A program made the position numbers and the translations under genes. The notes below the pieces were generated by a model that searched no databases, was not told the origin of the DNA, and saw only the letters and a program-made list of their open reading frames with translations. Source: Rhizobium pisi (lineage in GTDB: Bacteria > Pseudomonadota > Alphaproteobacteria > Rhizobiales > Rhizobiaceae). Taken from it: a stretch of DNA of 64,000 nt. Where the stretch lies: assembly GCF_003938655.1 (NCBI RefSeq), contig NZ_RJJT01000011.1, forward strand, positions 124,001 to 188,000, read 5' to 3'. Positions 1-8,367 of the stretch are shown here, piece after piece (the first letter of the stretch is position 1; each line of letters starts with the position of its first letter).

Positions 1-21
1 CCGCAACCGGCGTCCGTTGCA

Positions 22-43
22 TATAAACGAATGATCGTTTATA
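22..43. promoter_or_regulatory. Palindromic operator upstream of tetR-type gene
   Basis: A perfect 9-base inverted repeat, TATAAACGA and TCGTTTATA separated by four bases, ends about eight bases before the ribosome-binding AGAGGA of the TetR-family gene at 63. Its size and symmetry fit a TetR dimer site, and its place between promoter and start suggests autorepression. Binding by this regulator is inferred, not shown. A divergent target gene may lie just outside the left edge. Confidence 0.65.
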
Positions 44-62
44 AATATGCAAGAGGAATTTC

Positions 63-623
63 ATGCCGCGCCGCCGTACCCTTTCCGATGAGCAGCTTCT
101 CGCCATGGTGCTGGCGGTGATCCAGGCCGAAGGGCCGGATGCCGCAACCTTTGCGGCAGTGGCGAAAGCGAGCGGTCTTTCCGGCTCGACACTCGTGCAG
201 CGTTTCACGACGAAGGCGGCAATGCTGCGCGCCGCGCTGCTTTATGCCTGGGACAGGCTGGACGCGGAGACGGCTCGGCTTGCCGAGACGGTGCCGAAAA
301 CGCCGAGGGGCGCTGTCGCGCTGCTCGTCGGCCTGTCTCAGGATTACGGCGACGATGCCGCGGCCTATGGCGAGGGATTGCTGGTGCTACGCGAGGATTT
401 CCGCGATCCCGTGCTGCGCGCCCGTGGTGCAGCGTGGGGCAAAGCACTGAGGGCCGCTCTCGTCCAATGTTTTGGATCGGCGCAGGCGCCGGAGACGATC
501 GCCCGGCTGATGCTGTCGCAATGGCAGGGCTCGCTGCTCTGGTGGGGTTTTGGCGCAGACGGGCCGATCTCTACCTATGTGGAAACCGAGCTGCAACGTT
601 TCCTCGCAGCCGTGAAATCCTAA
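63..623 (+). CDS. TetR/AcrR family transcriptional regulator
   Basis: A 186-residue protein with an N-terminal helix-turn-helix (about residues 8-55, with AAVAKASGLSGSTLVQRF typical of TetR recognition helices) followed by an all-helical ligand-binding domain that I cannot assign to a ligand. The ATG follows AGAGGA by six bases. A perfect palindrome at 22-43 lies directly upstream, so it probably represses itself and perhaps a divergent gene beyond the window edge. It converges with the YcgN-type gene, their stops being six bases apart. Confidence 0.85.
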   Translation: MPRRRTLSDEQLLAMVLAVIQAEGPDAATFAAVAKASGLSGSTLVQRFTTKAAMLRAALLYAWDRLDAETARLAETVPKTPRGAVALLVGLSQDYGDDAAAYGEGLLVLREDFRDPVLRARGAAWGKALRAALVQCFGSAQAPETIARLMLSQWQGSLLWWGFGADGPISTYVETELQRFLAAVKS

Positions 624-629
624 GCCCGC

Positions 630-1106
630 TTACGCTTTCTCGTCGTCCTTCTCCTCACCGACGGTCAGCGGCCAGTCGACGACATAATCCTCGAGATCGT
701 CGATATCGATCTCGCTTTCGCTGATCGTGCGTCCTCGCGCAGAAATACCCGCAGCGTGGACGGTTTCGGGATCGCCGGAGACGAGCGGATGCCACCAGTA
801 GAGGTCGCGCCCCTCGCCGACCAGCCGGTAGCCGCAGGTGGGCGGCAGCCAGGCGATGTCAGGCACGTTCTCCTTCGTCAGCTGCACGCAATCTGGCACG
901 AAATCCCAGCGGTTCTCATAGCTGGAGCAGCGACAGCTTTGGCCGTCGAGCAGCTTGCAGCTGACCGAGGTGAAATAGATATCGCCGCTATCCCATTCCT
1001 CGATCTTGTTGAGACAGCAGAGGCCGCAGCCGTCGCAGAGGCTTTCCCACTCGGCGACGGTCATTTCGGCAAGCGTCTTGCTCTTCCAGAAGGGCAGATC
1101 GTTCAT
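630..1106 (-). CDS. YcgN / UPF0260 family cysteine-cluster protein
   Basis: A 158-residue protein of the YcgN (UPF0260, YkgJ-like zinc/iron-chelating) family. Residues 22-31 hold the signature CDGCGLCCLN, followed by further cysteines in SVSCKLLDGQSCRC and DCVQL and by PPTCGYRL, the usual order in this family. The cysteines are expected to bind a metal or Fe-S cluster; the physiological role is not known. I chose the ATG giving MNDLPFWKSK; the frame runs 27 codons further upstream but that stretch looks non-coding. Confidence 0.85.
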   Translation of the reverse strand: MNDLPFWKSKTLAEMTVAEWESLCDGCGLCCLNKIEEWDSGDIYFTSVSCKLLDGQSCRCSSYENRWDFVPDCVQLTKENVPDIAWLPPTCGYRLVGEGRDLYWWHPLVSGDPETVHAAGISARGRTISESEIDIDDLEDYVVDWPLTVGEEKDDEKA

Positions 1107-1302
1107 CGTTCGTTTCTTGCAACAGCGGCCCGCAAATTCACGTGACCGCCATTCATCTCTCTTGTTATCAGCCGCAAAATCAATCAATTCTTCAGCATGC
1201 TCCTAGTATCGGGGAGCTTTGCGGCCCTATGGTGGCTTCGCGCTTTCGCCGCTTTCCGGCAGCCGGGCATGACCGAAGCGCGATCAGGCGGGAATACAGG
1301 AC

Positions 1303-3465
1303 GTGCAAGATCCGGACAACCCAGAAAACGGGCCAGAAAAGGAAGCGGACAAGCGGCCGGCGAAGAGCCGTCACATTCTGCTGCGCATCGATTCGTGGAT
1401 CGATTCGACCGTCTGGAATGCCGGCTTCCGCGCCGCCGAGATCTGGGAAGATACCACCATCTTCTTCCGCCGCTTCCGCGTTCGTGGCTGGAAGCGCATG
1501 GTTTTCGAACTGGCGGGCGAAGGGCTGACGCTCGGCGCTGCCGGCATGGTACTGATGCTGGCGCTCGCCCAGCCGGCTTTCGAAGCCACCAAGGAAGACT
1601 GGCGCAACCGCGGCGATTTCGCCGTCACCTTCCTCGACCGCTACGGCAACGTCATCGGCCATCGCGGCGTCATCCACCAGAATTCCGTACCGATCGACGA
1701 GTTGCCGGATTCGCTGATCAAATCAGTCATCGCGACCGAGGACCGGCGTTTCTTCGACCATTTCGGCATCGACGCCATCGGCCTGTTCCGCGCCATGGTC
1801 ACCAATGCCCAGGCCGGCGAAGTCGTGCAGGGCGGCTCGACGCTGACGCAGCAGCTCGCCAAGAACCTCTTCCTTTCCAACGAGCGCTCGATCGACCGCA
1901 AGATCACCGAGGCCTTCTTGGCCCTGTGGCTGGAGGCGAACCTCTCCAAGAAGGAAATCCTCTCCACCTATCTCGACCGCGCCTATATGGGCGGCGGTAC
2001 CTTTGGTGCTGCTGCCGCGGCGCAATTCTATTTCGGCAAGAACATCACCGACGTGAACCTTGCCGAATCCGCCATGCTTGCCGGCCTGTTCAAGGCGCCG
2101 GCGAAATATGCGCCGCATGTCAACCTGCCGGCGGCACGTGCGCGCGCCAACGAGGTGCTGACCAATCTCGTGCAAAGCGGGCTGATGACAGAAGGCCAGG
2201 TGATCGCCGCCAGGCGCAACCCGGCGACCGTCGTCGACCGCGACGAGGTGGAATCGCCCGATTTCTTCCTCGATTGGGCTTTCGACGAGGTACAGCGGCT
2301 TTCTCCACGCTTCCACCAGCATGCGCTGATCGTGCGCACGACGATCGACATGGGCATCCAGCAGGCGGCTGAGGATTCGATCGAAACTTCGCTGCGCGAA
2401 TATGGCGAGGCCTATCACGCCAAGCAGGGCGCCATGGTGATGATCGAGAATGGCGGCGCGGTGCGCGCCATGGTCGGCGGGCGGGATTATGGCGAGAGCC
2501 AGTTCAACCGCGCCACCAAGGCGCTGCGCCAGCCGGGCTCCTCATTCAAGGTCTATACCTATTCGGTGGCCATGGAGAGCGGGATGACGCCGCAGACGAC
2601 GATCGTCGACGCGCCGATCTCCTGGGGCAACTGGAGCCCGCACAATTATGCCAACCGCTATGCCGGCCGCATAACGCTCGAGACCGCGATAGCCCAGTCG
2701 ATCAACACCGTGCCGGTACGGCTTGCCAAGGAGAAGCTCGGCATCCAGCCAATCCGGGCGATGGCGAAAAACCTCGGCGTCGAGACCCCAATCCGCGACG
2801 ACGTCACCATCCCGATCGGCACATCCGAAGTGACGGTGCTCGACCAGGCGACCGCCTATGCCACCTTCCCGGCCGGCGGCTACCAATCGCGCCGCCACGG
2901 CATCACGCAGATCCTCGATTACGGCGGCGACGTGCTCTACGATTTCGATCACGACGAGCCTGCTCCGAAGCGTGTGCTGTCCGAACAGGCCGACGCCTAT
3001 ATGAACCAGATGCTATCGCGTGTTCCCTATGTCGGCACGGCACGCAAGGCAGCCCTCGACAACGGCATCGTGACAGCCGGCAAGACCGGTACGACCCAGG
3101 CTTATCGCGATGCCTGGTTCGTCGGCTTCACCGGCAATTACACCTGCGCCGTCTGGTTCGGCAATGACGACTACACCTCGACCAACAACATGACCGGCGG
3201 CTCACTGCCCGCGATGACCTTCAAGCGCGCCATGGATTATGCTCATCAAGGTGTCACGCTGCGAGCCATCCCCGGCATCGAAAATGCCCTGCCTTCGGAG
3301 AAGGACCTCGCCAAAACAGCCGCCGCCAAACCGCAGGACGGGTTGCCGCAGCTCATCCGGCCGCGCATGCTCTCGGTTCAATCGACCGACCTCCTCAAAA
3401 ATCTCGGCGAGAAGCTAAAGAGCGCCGCCCCGCTTGCGCCGCAGAAGGTCGCGAGCGCCGAGTAG
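1303..3465 (+). CDS. Bifunctional class A penicillin-binding protein (PBP1A-type)
   Basis: A 720-residue bifunctional peptidoglycan synthase. A cytoplasmic tail is followed by one membrane helix (about 70-92), then a GT51 glycosyltransferase domain whose catalytic Glu lies in EDRRFF (E146), with GGSTLTQQLAKN further on. The transpeptidase domain carries the SxxK motif SSFK (S413, K416), SxN as SIN (S466) and KTGT (K594). It polymerises lipid II and cross-links glycan strands in the periplasm. The start is GTG, preceded by AGGA-like bases. It is shorter than typical E. coli PBP1A and lacks its OB-like insert. It stands alone between convergent and unrelated genes. Confidence 0.9.
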   Translation: MQDPDNPENGPEKEADKRPAKSRHILLRIDSWIDSTVWNAGFRAAEIWEDTTIFFRRFRVRGWKRMVFELAGEGLTLGAAGMVLMLALAQPAFEATKEDWRNRGDFAVTFLDRYGNVIGHRGVIHQNSVPIDELPDSLIKSVIATEDRRFFDHFGIDAIGLFRAMVTNAQAGEVVQGGSTLTQQLAKNLFLSNERSIDRKITEAFLALWLEANLSKKEILSTYLDRAYMGGGTFGAAAAAQFYFGKNITDVNLAESAMLAGLFKAPAKYAPHVNLPAARARANEVLTNLVQSGLMTEGQVIAARRNPATVVDRDEVESPDFFLDWAFDEVQRLSPRFHQHALIVRTTIDMGIQQAAEDSIETSLREYGEAYHAKQGAMVMIENGGAVRAMVGGRDYGESQFNRATKALRQPGSSFKVYTYSVAMESGMTPQTTIVDAPISWGNWSPHNYANRYAGRITLETAIAQSINTVPVRLAKEKLGIQPIRAMAKNLGVETPIRDDVTIPIGTSEVTVLDQATAYATFPAGGYQSRRHGITQILDYGGDVLYDFDHDEPAPKRVLSEQADAYMNQMLSRVPYVGTARKAALDNGIVTAGKTGTTQAYRDAWFVGFTGNYTCAVWFGNDDYTSTNNMTGGSLPAMTFKRAMDYAHQGVTLRAIPGIENALPSEKDLAKTAAAKPQDGLPQLIRPRMLSVQSTDLLKNLGEKLKSAAPLAPQKVASAE

Positions 3466-3614
3466 CCGGCGTGCGCATGTTCAAATTGCGTAAGCCGGCA
3501 CTCCCACGCGGGGCGTGACCGTGGATAGATCAGCGCCTATCTCCCGGCCCGGCATTCCACCCTGCCAGAATCAGTGGTAACCCTTTCACCCGATGTGGTT
3601 TCCAAGGTCATGAT

Positions 3615-4202
3615 GTGTTTCGATTTCCCCTTTTCATCCTGGTCACGCTGATCGTCGCCTTCGGCGGCGGGATCATGATCACGCTCTACGCACTGGATGC
3701 GACACAGGGTTTTGGGGCGATCAAGCTCGGCGCCTGGGAAGCCTTTCCGGCATTGCAGACCGTCGATGCCGACCCTTACGCCAAGTCGCACCGGGCACGC
3801 GCCGGCAAGCTGCTTTACGGCAGCGCTGAGGGATTGACCTTCACGGCAAGCGTCGATGACGAAGGCGCGCGGTTGAATGCCGGCTGCCGCTACCGCATCA
3901 GCGGACAGACGCCCCCTGCCCGGCTCTGGACCCTCTTCACCGCCGACAACGGCGGCAATCCGGCGGCGATGAAACCCGGGCTTCCCTCAGCCCTGAACTC
4001 ATGGACGGTGCTGCGCCAACCCGACAGCAGCTTCTCTATCGAAATATCGGCCGGTGCGCAGCCGGGCAATTGGCTGGCGCTGCCGCAGGCCGGCACGTTC
4101 CGGCTGGTGTTGACGCTATTCGACACGCCGACTGCCGGCAGTTCCGGCGTGATCGATCTCGCCATGCCGAAGCTCACGAAGACCGGATGCGGCAATGTTT
4201 AG
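3615..4202 (+). CDS. DUF1214 domain protein, membrane-anchored
   Basis: A 195-residue protein with one N-terminal membrane helix (about residues 5-27) and a DUF1214-like domain rich in beta strands, seen in YRISGQTPPARLWTLF and SFSIEISAGAQPGNWLALP. The start is GTG with AAGG seven bases upstream. Its stop overlaps the next gene by eight bases, so the two are translationally coupled. In many bacteria DUF1254 and DUF1214 sit in one secreted protein; here they are two short anchored proteins. The function is unknown. Confidence 0.75.
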   Translation: MFRFPLFILVTLIVAFGGGIMITLYALDATQGFGAIKLGAWEAFPALQTVDADPYAKSHRARAGKLLYGSAEGLTFTASVDDEGARLNAGCRYRISGQTPPARLWTLFTADNGGNPAAMKPGLPSALNSWTVLRQPDSSFSIEISAGAQPGNWLALPQAGTFRLVLTLFDTPTAGSSGVIDLAMPKLTKTGCGNV

Positions 4203-4743
4203 GATATTCTTCGCCGTCCTCACCGGTCTTTTCGGCGCAGCGCTGCTGCATCTGATCATTATCCTTTCGCTGCCCCATTTCACCGGCAAGGACGCAGCGA
4301 CCCGCATTGAGGCGGAGGGCGACCTCAACAATTTCTACCTGCTGAGCAACGCGTATGACGACGCCGGCCTTGCCAACAGCGACCCGTTCGTGCGCACCGC
4401 CGTCTGTTCCTTCGATGTCGAGGATGCCCCGGTGCACTTCACGGCCAAGGGCAAAGTGCCGTTCTGGTCGATCGCGATCTATGACAGCGCTTCCAACGAG
4501 GTCTTCAGCATGAACGACCGGACATCGGTCGGCGGCGCGCTCGATGTGCTGGCCGGTGGCCCGATCCAGCTTACGGACCTGCGCAAGAACCTGCCGCAGG
4601 AGCTGCAGCAGACAATCCTGGTGGAAATGGCGCGGCCGGACGGTTATGCCGTGCTGCGGACGCTGGCGCCGCAGACGAGTTTCGATGAATCCGCGCGGAA
4701 CTTCCTCTCGGAAGCGGGCTGCGAACAATTCACCACGCGCTAA
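4195..4743 (+). CDS. DUF1254 domain protein, membrane-anchored
   Basis: A 182-residue protein with an N-terminal membrane helix (about residues 3-23) and a DUF1254-like domain visible around DPFVRTAVCSFDVED and VPFWSIAIYDSASNEVFSMN. It overlaps the DUF1214 gene by eight bases and is presumably made with it. The protein is probably anchored to the inner membrane with its domain outside. No catalytic motif is apparent and I assign no activity. It is much shorter than free-standing DUF1254-DUF1214 proteins. Confidence 0.75.
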   Translation: MFRIFFAVLTGLFGAALLHLIIILSLPHFTGKDAATRIEAEGDLNNFYLLSNAYDDAGLANSDPFVRTAVCSFDVEDAPVHFTAKGKVPFWSIAIYDSASNEVFSMNDRTSVGGALDVLAGGPIQLTDLRKNLPQELQQTILVEMARPDGYAVLRTLAPQTSFDESARNFLSEAGCEQFTTR

Positions 4744-4756
4744 GGTTGAAGACGCG

Positions 4757-4924
4757 TTACTTCTTGTTGACGCGCGGCGCAGGCGCCGGACGATGTTTCG
4801 GGCTCTCGGCCAGCCGCTCATAACGAACGCCGGTGAACCATAGGATTTTGCCTTCACGAGGCTCTTTATCCGGGCGACGCGGCGTCCGTGGCTGCCGATC
4901 CGCCAATGCGACTATTATTGCCAT
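4757..4924 (-). CDS. Small basic hypothetical protein
   Basis: A 55-residue, proline- and basic-rich protein beginning MAIIVALADRQPRTPRRP and containing KILWFTGVRYERL. The ATG is preceded by GGAG with good spacing, and the composition is coherent, which is why I prefer it to a chance frame; a Met four codons upstream is an alternative. I do not recognise a domain. It converges with the DUF1254 gene, thirteen bases apart. Confidence 0.5.
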   Translation of the reverse strand: MAIIVALADRQPRTPRRPDKEPREGKILWFTGVRYERLAESPKHRPAPAPRVNKK

Positions 4925-5056
4925 TCTCGTCTCCATGCACTGCCCGAGACGGATGAACTTGCGATGGATTTCACCCTGCCCGCCAATCTGCGGGCCGGCG
5001 CGTCCTGCGATGCCGGGATGACCGGACCGAGGGCATTCGCGCCTTTCCCACGGCAC

Positions 5057-5927
5057 CTGATCGAAATACCGTGATGCGGAGTTTCAACGATCCAGATACT
5101 CAAATCGCGTCGTTCCTATCCGAATTGAGACACATGACAGTTAACAGTTTACTAATATTTGGCTGATGCCAAACATAGTTCCCGTGATTTGCTTGTAACG
5201 CGTGAACAGTTGTTTTGGTTTCACGCCGCCCACACAAAAGCACCACGTGAATCGAACCATAAAATTAAAAGAAATTCATATGGTTGGGGAGAATGTGCTG
5301 GTTTAGCCTGGGCGCAGGGAATGGTGTTGCAAATATACGTCACGAAAATATTCGTATTTTCGCCCGTGTCGTCAAACGTTCCGGGCAGCGATCGATCGGG
5401 GATCATTCACACCCTTGGCGGAAATGCTGAGGGCAAGCGATATTCTCGCCCTGGGATCGCTGTGCTGTCGCGCCGCGTCTGATACCAGGTGAGCGGACCT
5501 GCGCGCTGACACCAAGAGCGTCGGGGCGCAATCTGACGCATCCAGGGCATTCCGACCTTTGTCACGCCGGTCACGACAGCTGCCAGAGCTGCCGCACGCA
5601 CTGCGCGATCAGCGGAACACCTGACCTTTTCCAGAGCCACAACTCGATGCTCAATCGCCGCAATGCCCCTTCAAAAACAAGTCGATTTATATTGCCGGCT
5701 AATAATATTAGAGCACGCTAAACGTGTGTATTTCTGTTGCATTTTAATAAAATCTTCAGCATGCATTAACCGTACCGGTGTAGGATTTGTTCATAACCGT
5801 ATGGCCTGACATGCGTTCCGCCAGCGCATATTGGCCCGTGGTTCCCCTTGTTCTGCGTTTTCAGGGTGTGCTTGTGCGTGACCGGTTTAGAGACCTAGAG
5901 GGCCCCTTGGCCGTCAGGAAAAAGGAC
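5057..5927. other. Long AT-richer intergenic region
   Basis: About 870 bases with no convincing gene. The composition is visibly more AT-rich than the flanks, especially 5130-5360 and 5680-5790. Frames here are short, lack good ribosome sites and have unlikely residue composition. It contains a perfect stem with a TTCG loop at 5343-5362 and a run of AT-rich promoter-like sequence before the DUF2336 gene. It could hold an RNA gene or be an old insertion. Confidence 0.5.
5343..5362. repeat. Perfect 8-bp inverted repeat with TTCG loop
   Basis: CGAAAATA and TATTTTCG flank TTCG. As RNA this would form a hairpin with a UUCG loop, though closed by an A-U pair. There is no T-run after it, so it is not a standard terminator. 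It may be a protein-binding palindrome or an RNA structure. Confidence 0.5.
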
Positions 5928-5936
5928 GTGGTATTG

Positions 5937-6923
5937 ATGGCGACTGTCAGCAGTTTCGAGAATCTGTGTCATCCGACACGATCCGAGCTGCGCCAGTTTG
6001 CCGAGCTTTTCACACCGCTGTTCCAGGCTTCCTCCGACGAGGCCAGGCGCCAGGCGGTCGCCGCCCTGTCCCAATGCGAACACATGCCTGCAGCCGTGGC
6101 GCTGTTCATCGGCAGCCAGTCGATCGAGATCGCGGCTCCTTTCCTTACCGCTTCACAGGCAATCAGCGACGATACGCTGATCACCATCGCCCGCACGCAA
6201 GGCAAGGCGCATGTGAAGGCGATTGTCAGCCGCGATTCGCTCTCGCCGAAGGTCATCGACGCCCTGGTGGCGCTGCGCCAGGCCGGCCCGAGGTCCGCCG
6301 CCCCGGTGGCTCCCATTAGCGAAACACCGGCCGTGCCGCTTTCGCCGATACCGACCGAAACGAATGAGGCAGATGCGCTGGAGGAACAGCGGGTTGCCAA
6401 TGAAACGGCATTGCGCGAGCGCATCCTCGACCTTGCTGGTCATCTCGGCCGCAACGATGAGGACAGGCTCGGCCTGCGGACGCTCACCGACATTCAGGAG
6501 GCGCTGCTGGTGCGCTTCGCCCGCTCCCGCGAGGCGACGCATTTCGCAACCGCGCTTGCCGATGCGCTTTCCGCCAGCCGCTGGCTTGCGGAGCGCATCA
6601 TGCTTGATCTTTCCGGCCAGCAGCTCGCCACGACGCTGACGAGCCTCGGCATGGGCTTTCTCGACTCCGTCTTCGTGCTTGAAAAGCTCTATCCGCACCT
6701 TGCCGAACAGCAGCACAACGTCACGCGCGGCTGGATGGTGCTCGATGCGCTCGACCCGGAAGAGTGCCACGAACGTGTGGAAGCCTGGCGACGCGCCGAT
6801 CGCTACACTTACAAATCGGACGTGCCCCACACGTCCGCGCCATCGGAAGCGACCAACTATCGCGTCATCCGCCAGGCGCCACCGCAGCGCGACATGCGCG
6901 CCTTGGGGCGGCGGTCTCGCTGA
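5937..6923 (+). CDS. DUF2336 domain-containing protein
   Basis: A 328-residue, helix-rich cytoplasmic protein of the DUF2336 family, found in alphaproteobacteria. The N-terminal half (FENLCHPTRSELRQFAELFTPLF and ALFIGSQSIEIAAPFLTAS) resembles HEAT-like helical repeats; the middle (about 120-150) is a proline-rich linker; the C-terminal half is again helical. Its role is unknown. The frame extends 50 codons upstream, but the best starts are this ATG or a GTG nine bases earlier at 5928, both served by the AGGAAAAAGGAC stretch at 5917-5927. It converges with the DUF1491 gene. Confidence 0.75.
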   Translation: MATVSSFENLCHPTRSELRQFAELFTPLFQASSDEARRQAVAALSQCEHMPAAVALFIGSQSIEIAAPFLTASQAISDDTLITIARTQGKAHVKAIVSRDSLSPKVIDALVALRQAGPRSAAPVAPISETPAVPLSPIPTETNEADALEEQRVANETALRERILDLAGHLGRNDEDRLGLRTLTDIQEALLVRFARSREATHFATALADALSASRWLAERIMLDLSGQQLATTLTSLGMGFLDSVFVLEKLYPHLAEQQHNVTRGWMVLDALDPEECHERVEAWRRADRYTYKSDVPHTSAPSEATNYRVIRQAPPQRDMRALGRRSR

Positions 6924-6935
6924 GTTTAAAGGCCA

Positions 6936-7280
6936 TCAGCCGTCCCGCGCGAGCGGGATGATGTCGCCCAATTCCTCCGCCTCGAGCTCGACGATCCAGA
7001 GATCGGGATCGAACTTGCGTTCGCGCTCCAGCATGGCGCGCACCGCTTCCGGCTCGGCTCGCGTCAGGCGGATCTCGAACAGGCGGTCGCCGGCCTGGTC
7101 TTCGTCGAAGGCGGTCTGCGGCGCCGGTGCGTAAAGCGTTTCCAGGCCGTCGCGGAAATGCTGGCGGATGAAGATCGCACCGGCCTCCTCCGCGCCCTTT
7201 TTCTCCACCGCGGCAAAATCGCCGCTGGCGAAGACGCGGCGCAGGAGGGCGGAAACGAAGATATCGGCGCGTAATCTCAT
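6936..7280 (-). CDS. DUF1491 family protein
   Basis: A 114-residue protein of the DUF1491 family, conserved in rhizobia, recognised from MRLRADIFVSALLRRVF, GAEEAGAIFIRQ and FDPDLWIVELE. The function is unknown. No clear ribosome site precedes the ATG. It lies downstream of, and on the same strand as, the peptidoglycan-binding gene, with a 166-base gap, so cotranscription is possible but not evident. Confidence 0.8.
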   Translation of the reverse strand: MRLRADIFVSALLRRVFASGDFAAVEKKGAEEAGAIFIRQHFRDGLETLYAPAPQTAFDEDQAGDRLFEIRLTRAEPEAVRAMLERERKFDPDLWIVELEAEELGDIIPLARDG

Positions 7281-7446
7281 CGGCGCGGTATAGACCGGCG
7301 CGCAGGCGGCGGCAATCCAAGGTCAAGCCTTGATCCGGTAAGGCCGACACGATCGGCGAAGATGCGGCGGTTGAATGTTCCAGACGGGTCGTCAGGCCCC
7401 TGCTGCTGCAAGAGCTTCCGCTTGCGGGGCAAATCCGGCCGCGCTG

Positions 7447-8367
7447 CTAAATCGCGCCGATTTCCCTGAGTTTTTTCAGCACGGCTTCGTTCGGCTCGCC
7501 GTTTTCGGGCAGGTTGTAGTGCTTCTGGAAATGGCGGATGGCCGCGCGGGTCTGCTCGCCGGCGACGCCGTCGACGCCGACATTGGCATAGGCCATGTTG
7601 GAAAGACCCTTCTGGATCTTCAGCACCAGATCGACATTGGTGACTTCGCTCGACGGAACCTGCTTTGCGGCTGATGGGGCCGTTTTGATCGTCTTTTCGG
7701 CGCTGCGGATCGCTGCTGCGACCGGATCTTCCGCCGACGCTTTCGAACTCACATCCTCATGCGGCTTTTCGGCGGGCACGGTCGAGGGACCGGCAGCATC
7801 GGTTTTCAGCGCCGCCAGGACCTCCGGCGTCGCATCCCCGGTCTGAGCCATGCCGACCGTCTCCTCGAAGAAGAGGATCGCCGCACTGGTGCGGGGGCCG
7901 ATAATACCGTCGGGGGTGCCGTTATAGAGGCCGCGGCGCACCAGCTGCTGCTGGATGTCCATGACGAGCTGGCTCGGCTGCTGACCCGGCGCGGCAGGCG
8001 CCGGCGTGGCGTTGGTGGTGGATGCGTCCTGCGGCCGTTCGATCCGGAATGTGGTGACGTCGCCCTGTTGTTCCTCGGCCGGGCGATGGGCGCCGAGCAC
8101 ATTCGGAAACTGCGGGTCGCGGGTGCGGAATATCGGGTGCGGGTGCGAGCCCGGCTGATACCACAGTGCGTTGGCTGCGACGAAGGAGAAGATGACGACG
8201 AAGGCGATCGTGCCGCCGGCGACCGACGGATTGCGGCCGATGACGCCGCCGAGCACGGAAGCTCCCTGCAAGCCGAGACCGCCGAGGGCGGCGGCGCCCG
8301 TTATCAAAAGGCCAGGCTGCTGCCGACCCCTTTTTCCTTTAGGCGATTTTCGCTTGCGCGCGGCCAT
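7447..8367 (-). CDS. Membrane-anchored protein with two peptidoglycan-binding domains
   Basis: A 306-residue protein. A very basic N-terminus (MAARKRKSPKGKRGRQ) is followed by hydrophobic, glycine-rich sequence with a membrane helix at about 49-70, a proline-rich linker, and two PG_binding_1-type domains at about 130-185 (QQQLVRRGLYNGTPDGIIGPRT) and 245-300 (IQKGLSNMAYANVGVDGVAGEQT). It should sit in the inner membrane with its domains in the periplasm. Its first 29 bases overlap the 3' end of the histidine kinase gene, so translation is probably coupled. Confidence 0.85.
   Translation of the reverse strand: MAARKRKSPKGKRGRQQPGLLITGAAALGGLGLQGASVLGGVIGRNPSVAGGTIAFVVIFSFVAANALWYQPGSHPHPIFRTRDPQFPNVLGAHRPAEEQQGDVTTFRIERPQDASTTNATPAPAAPGQQPSQLVMDIQQQLVRRGLYNGTPDGIIGPRTSAAILFFEETVGMAQTGDATPEVLAALKTDAAGPSTVPAEKPHEDVSSKASAEDPVAAAIRSAEKTIKTAPSAAKQVPSSEVTNVDLVLKIQKGLSNMAYANVGVDGVAGEQTRAAIRHFQKHYNLPENGEPNEAVLKKLREIGAI

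Noticed and set aside
5159..5482. A 107-codon plus-strand frame in the AT-rich gap
   Set aside because: No ribosome site, odd residue composition and no recognisable domain; it is probably chance in a low-GC stretch.
5407..5640. A 77-codon minus-strand frame in the same gap
   Set aside because: Rich in Arg and Ala as expected for chance in GC-rich DNA, without a good start or any match.
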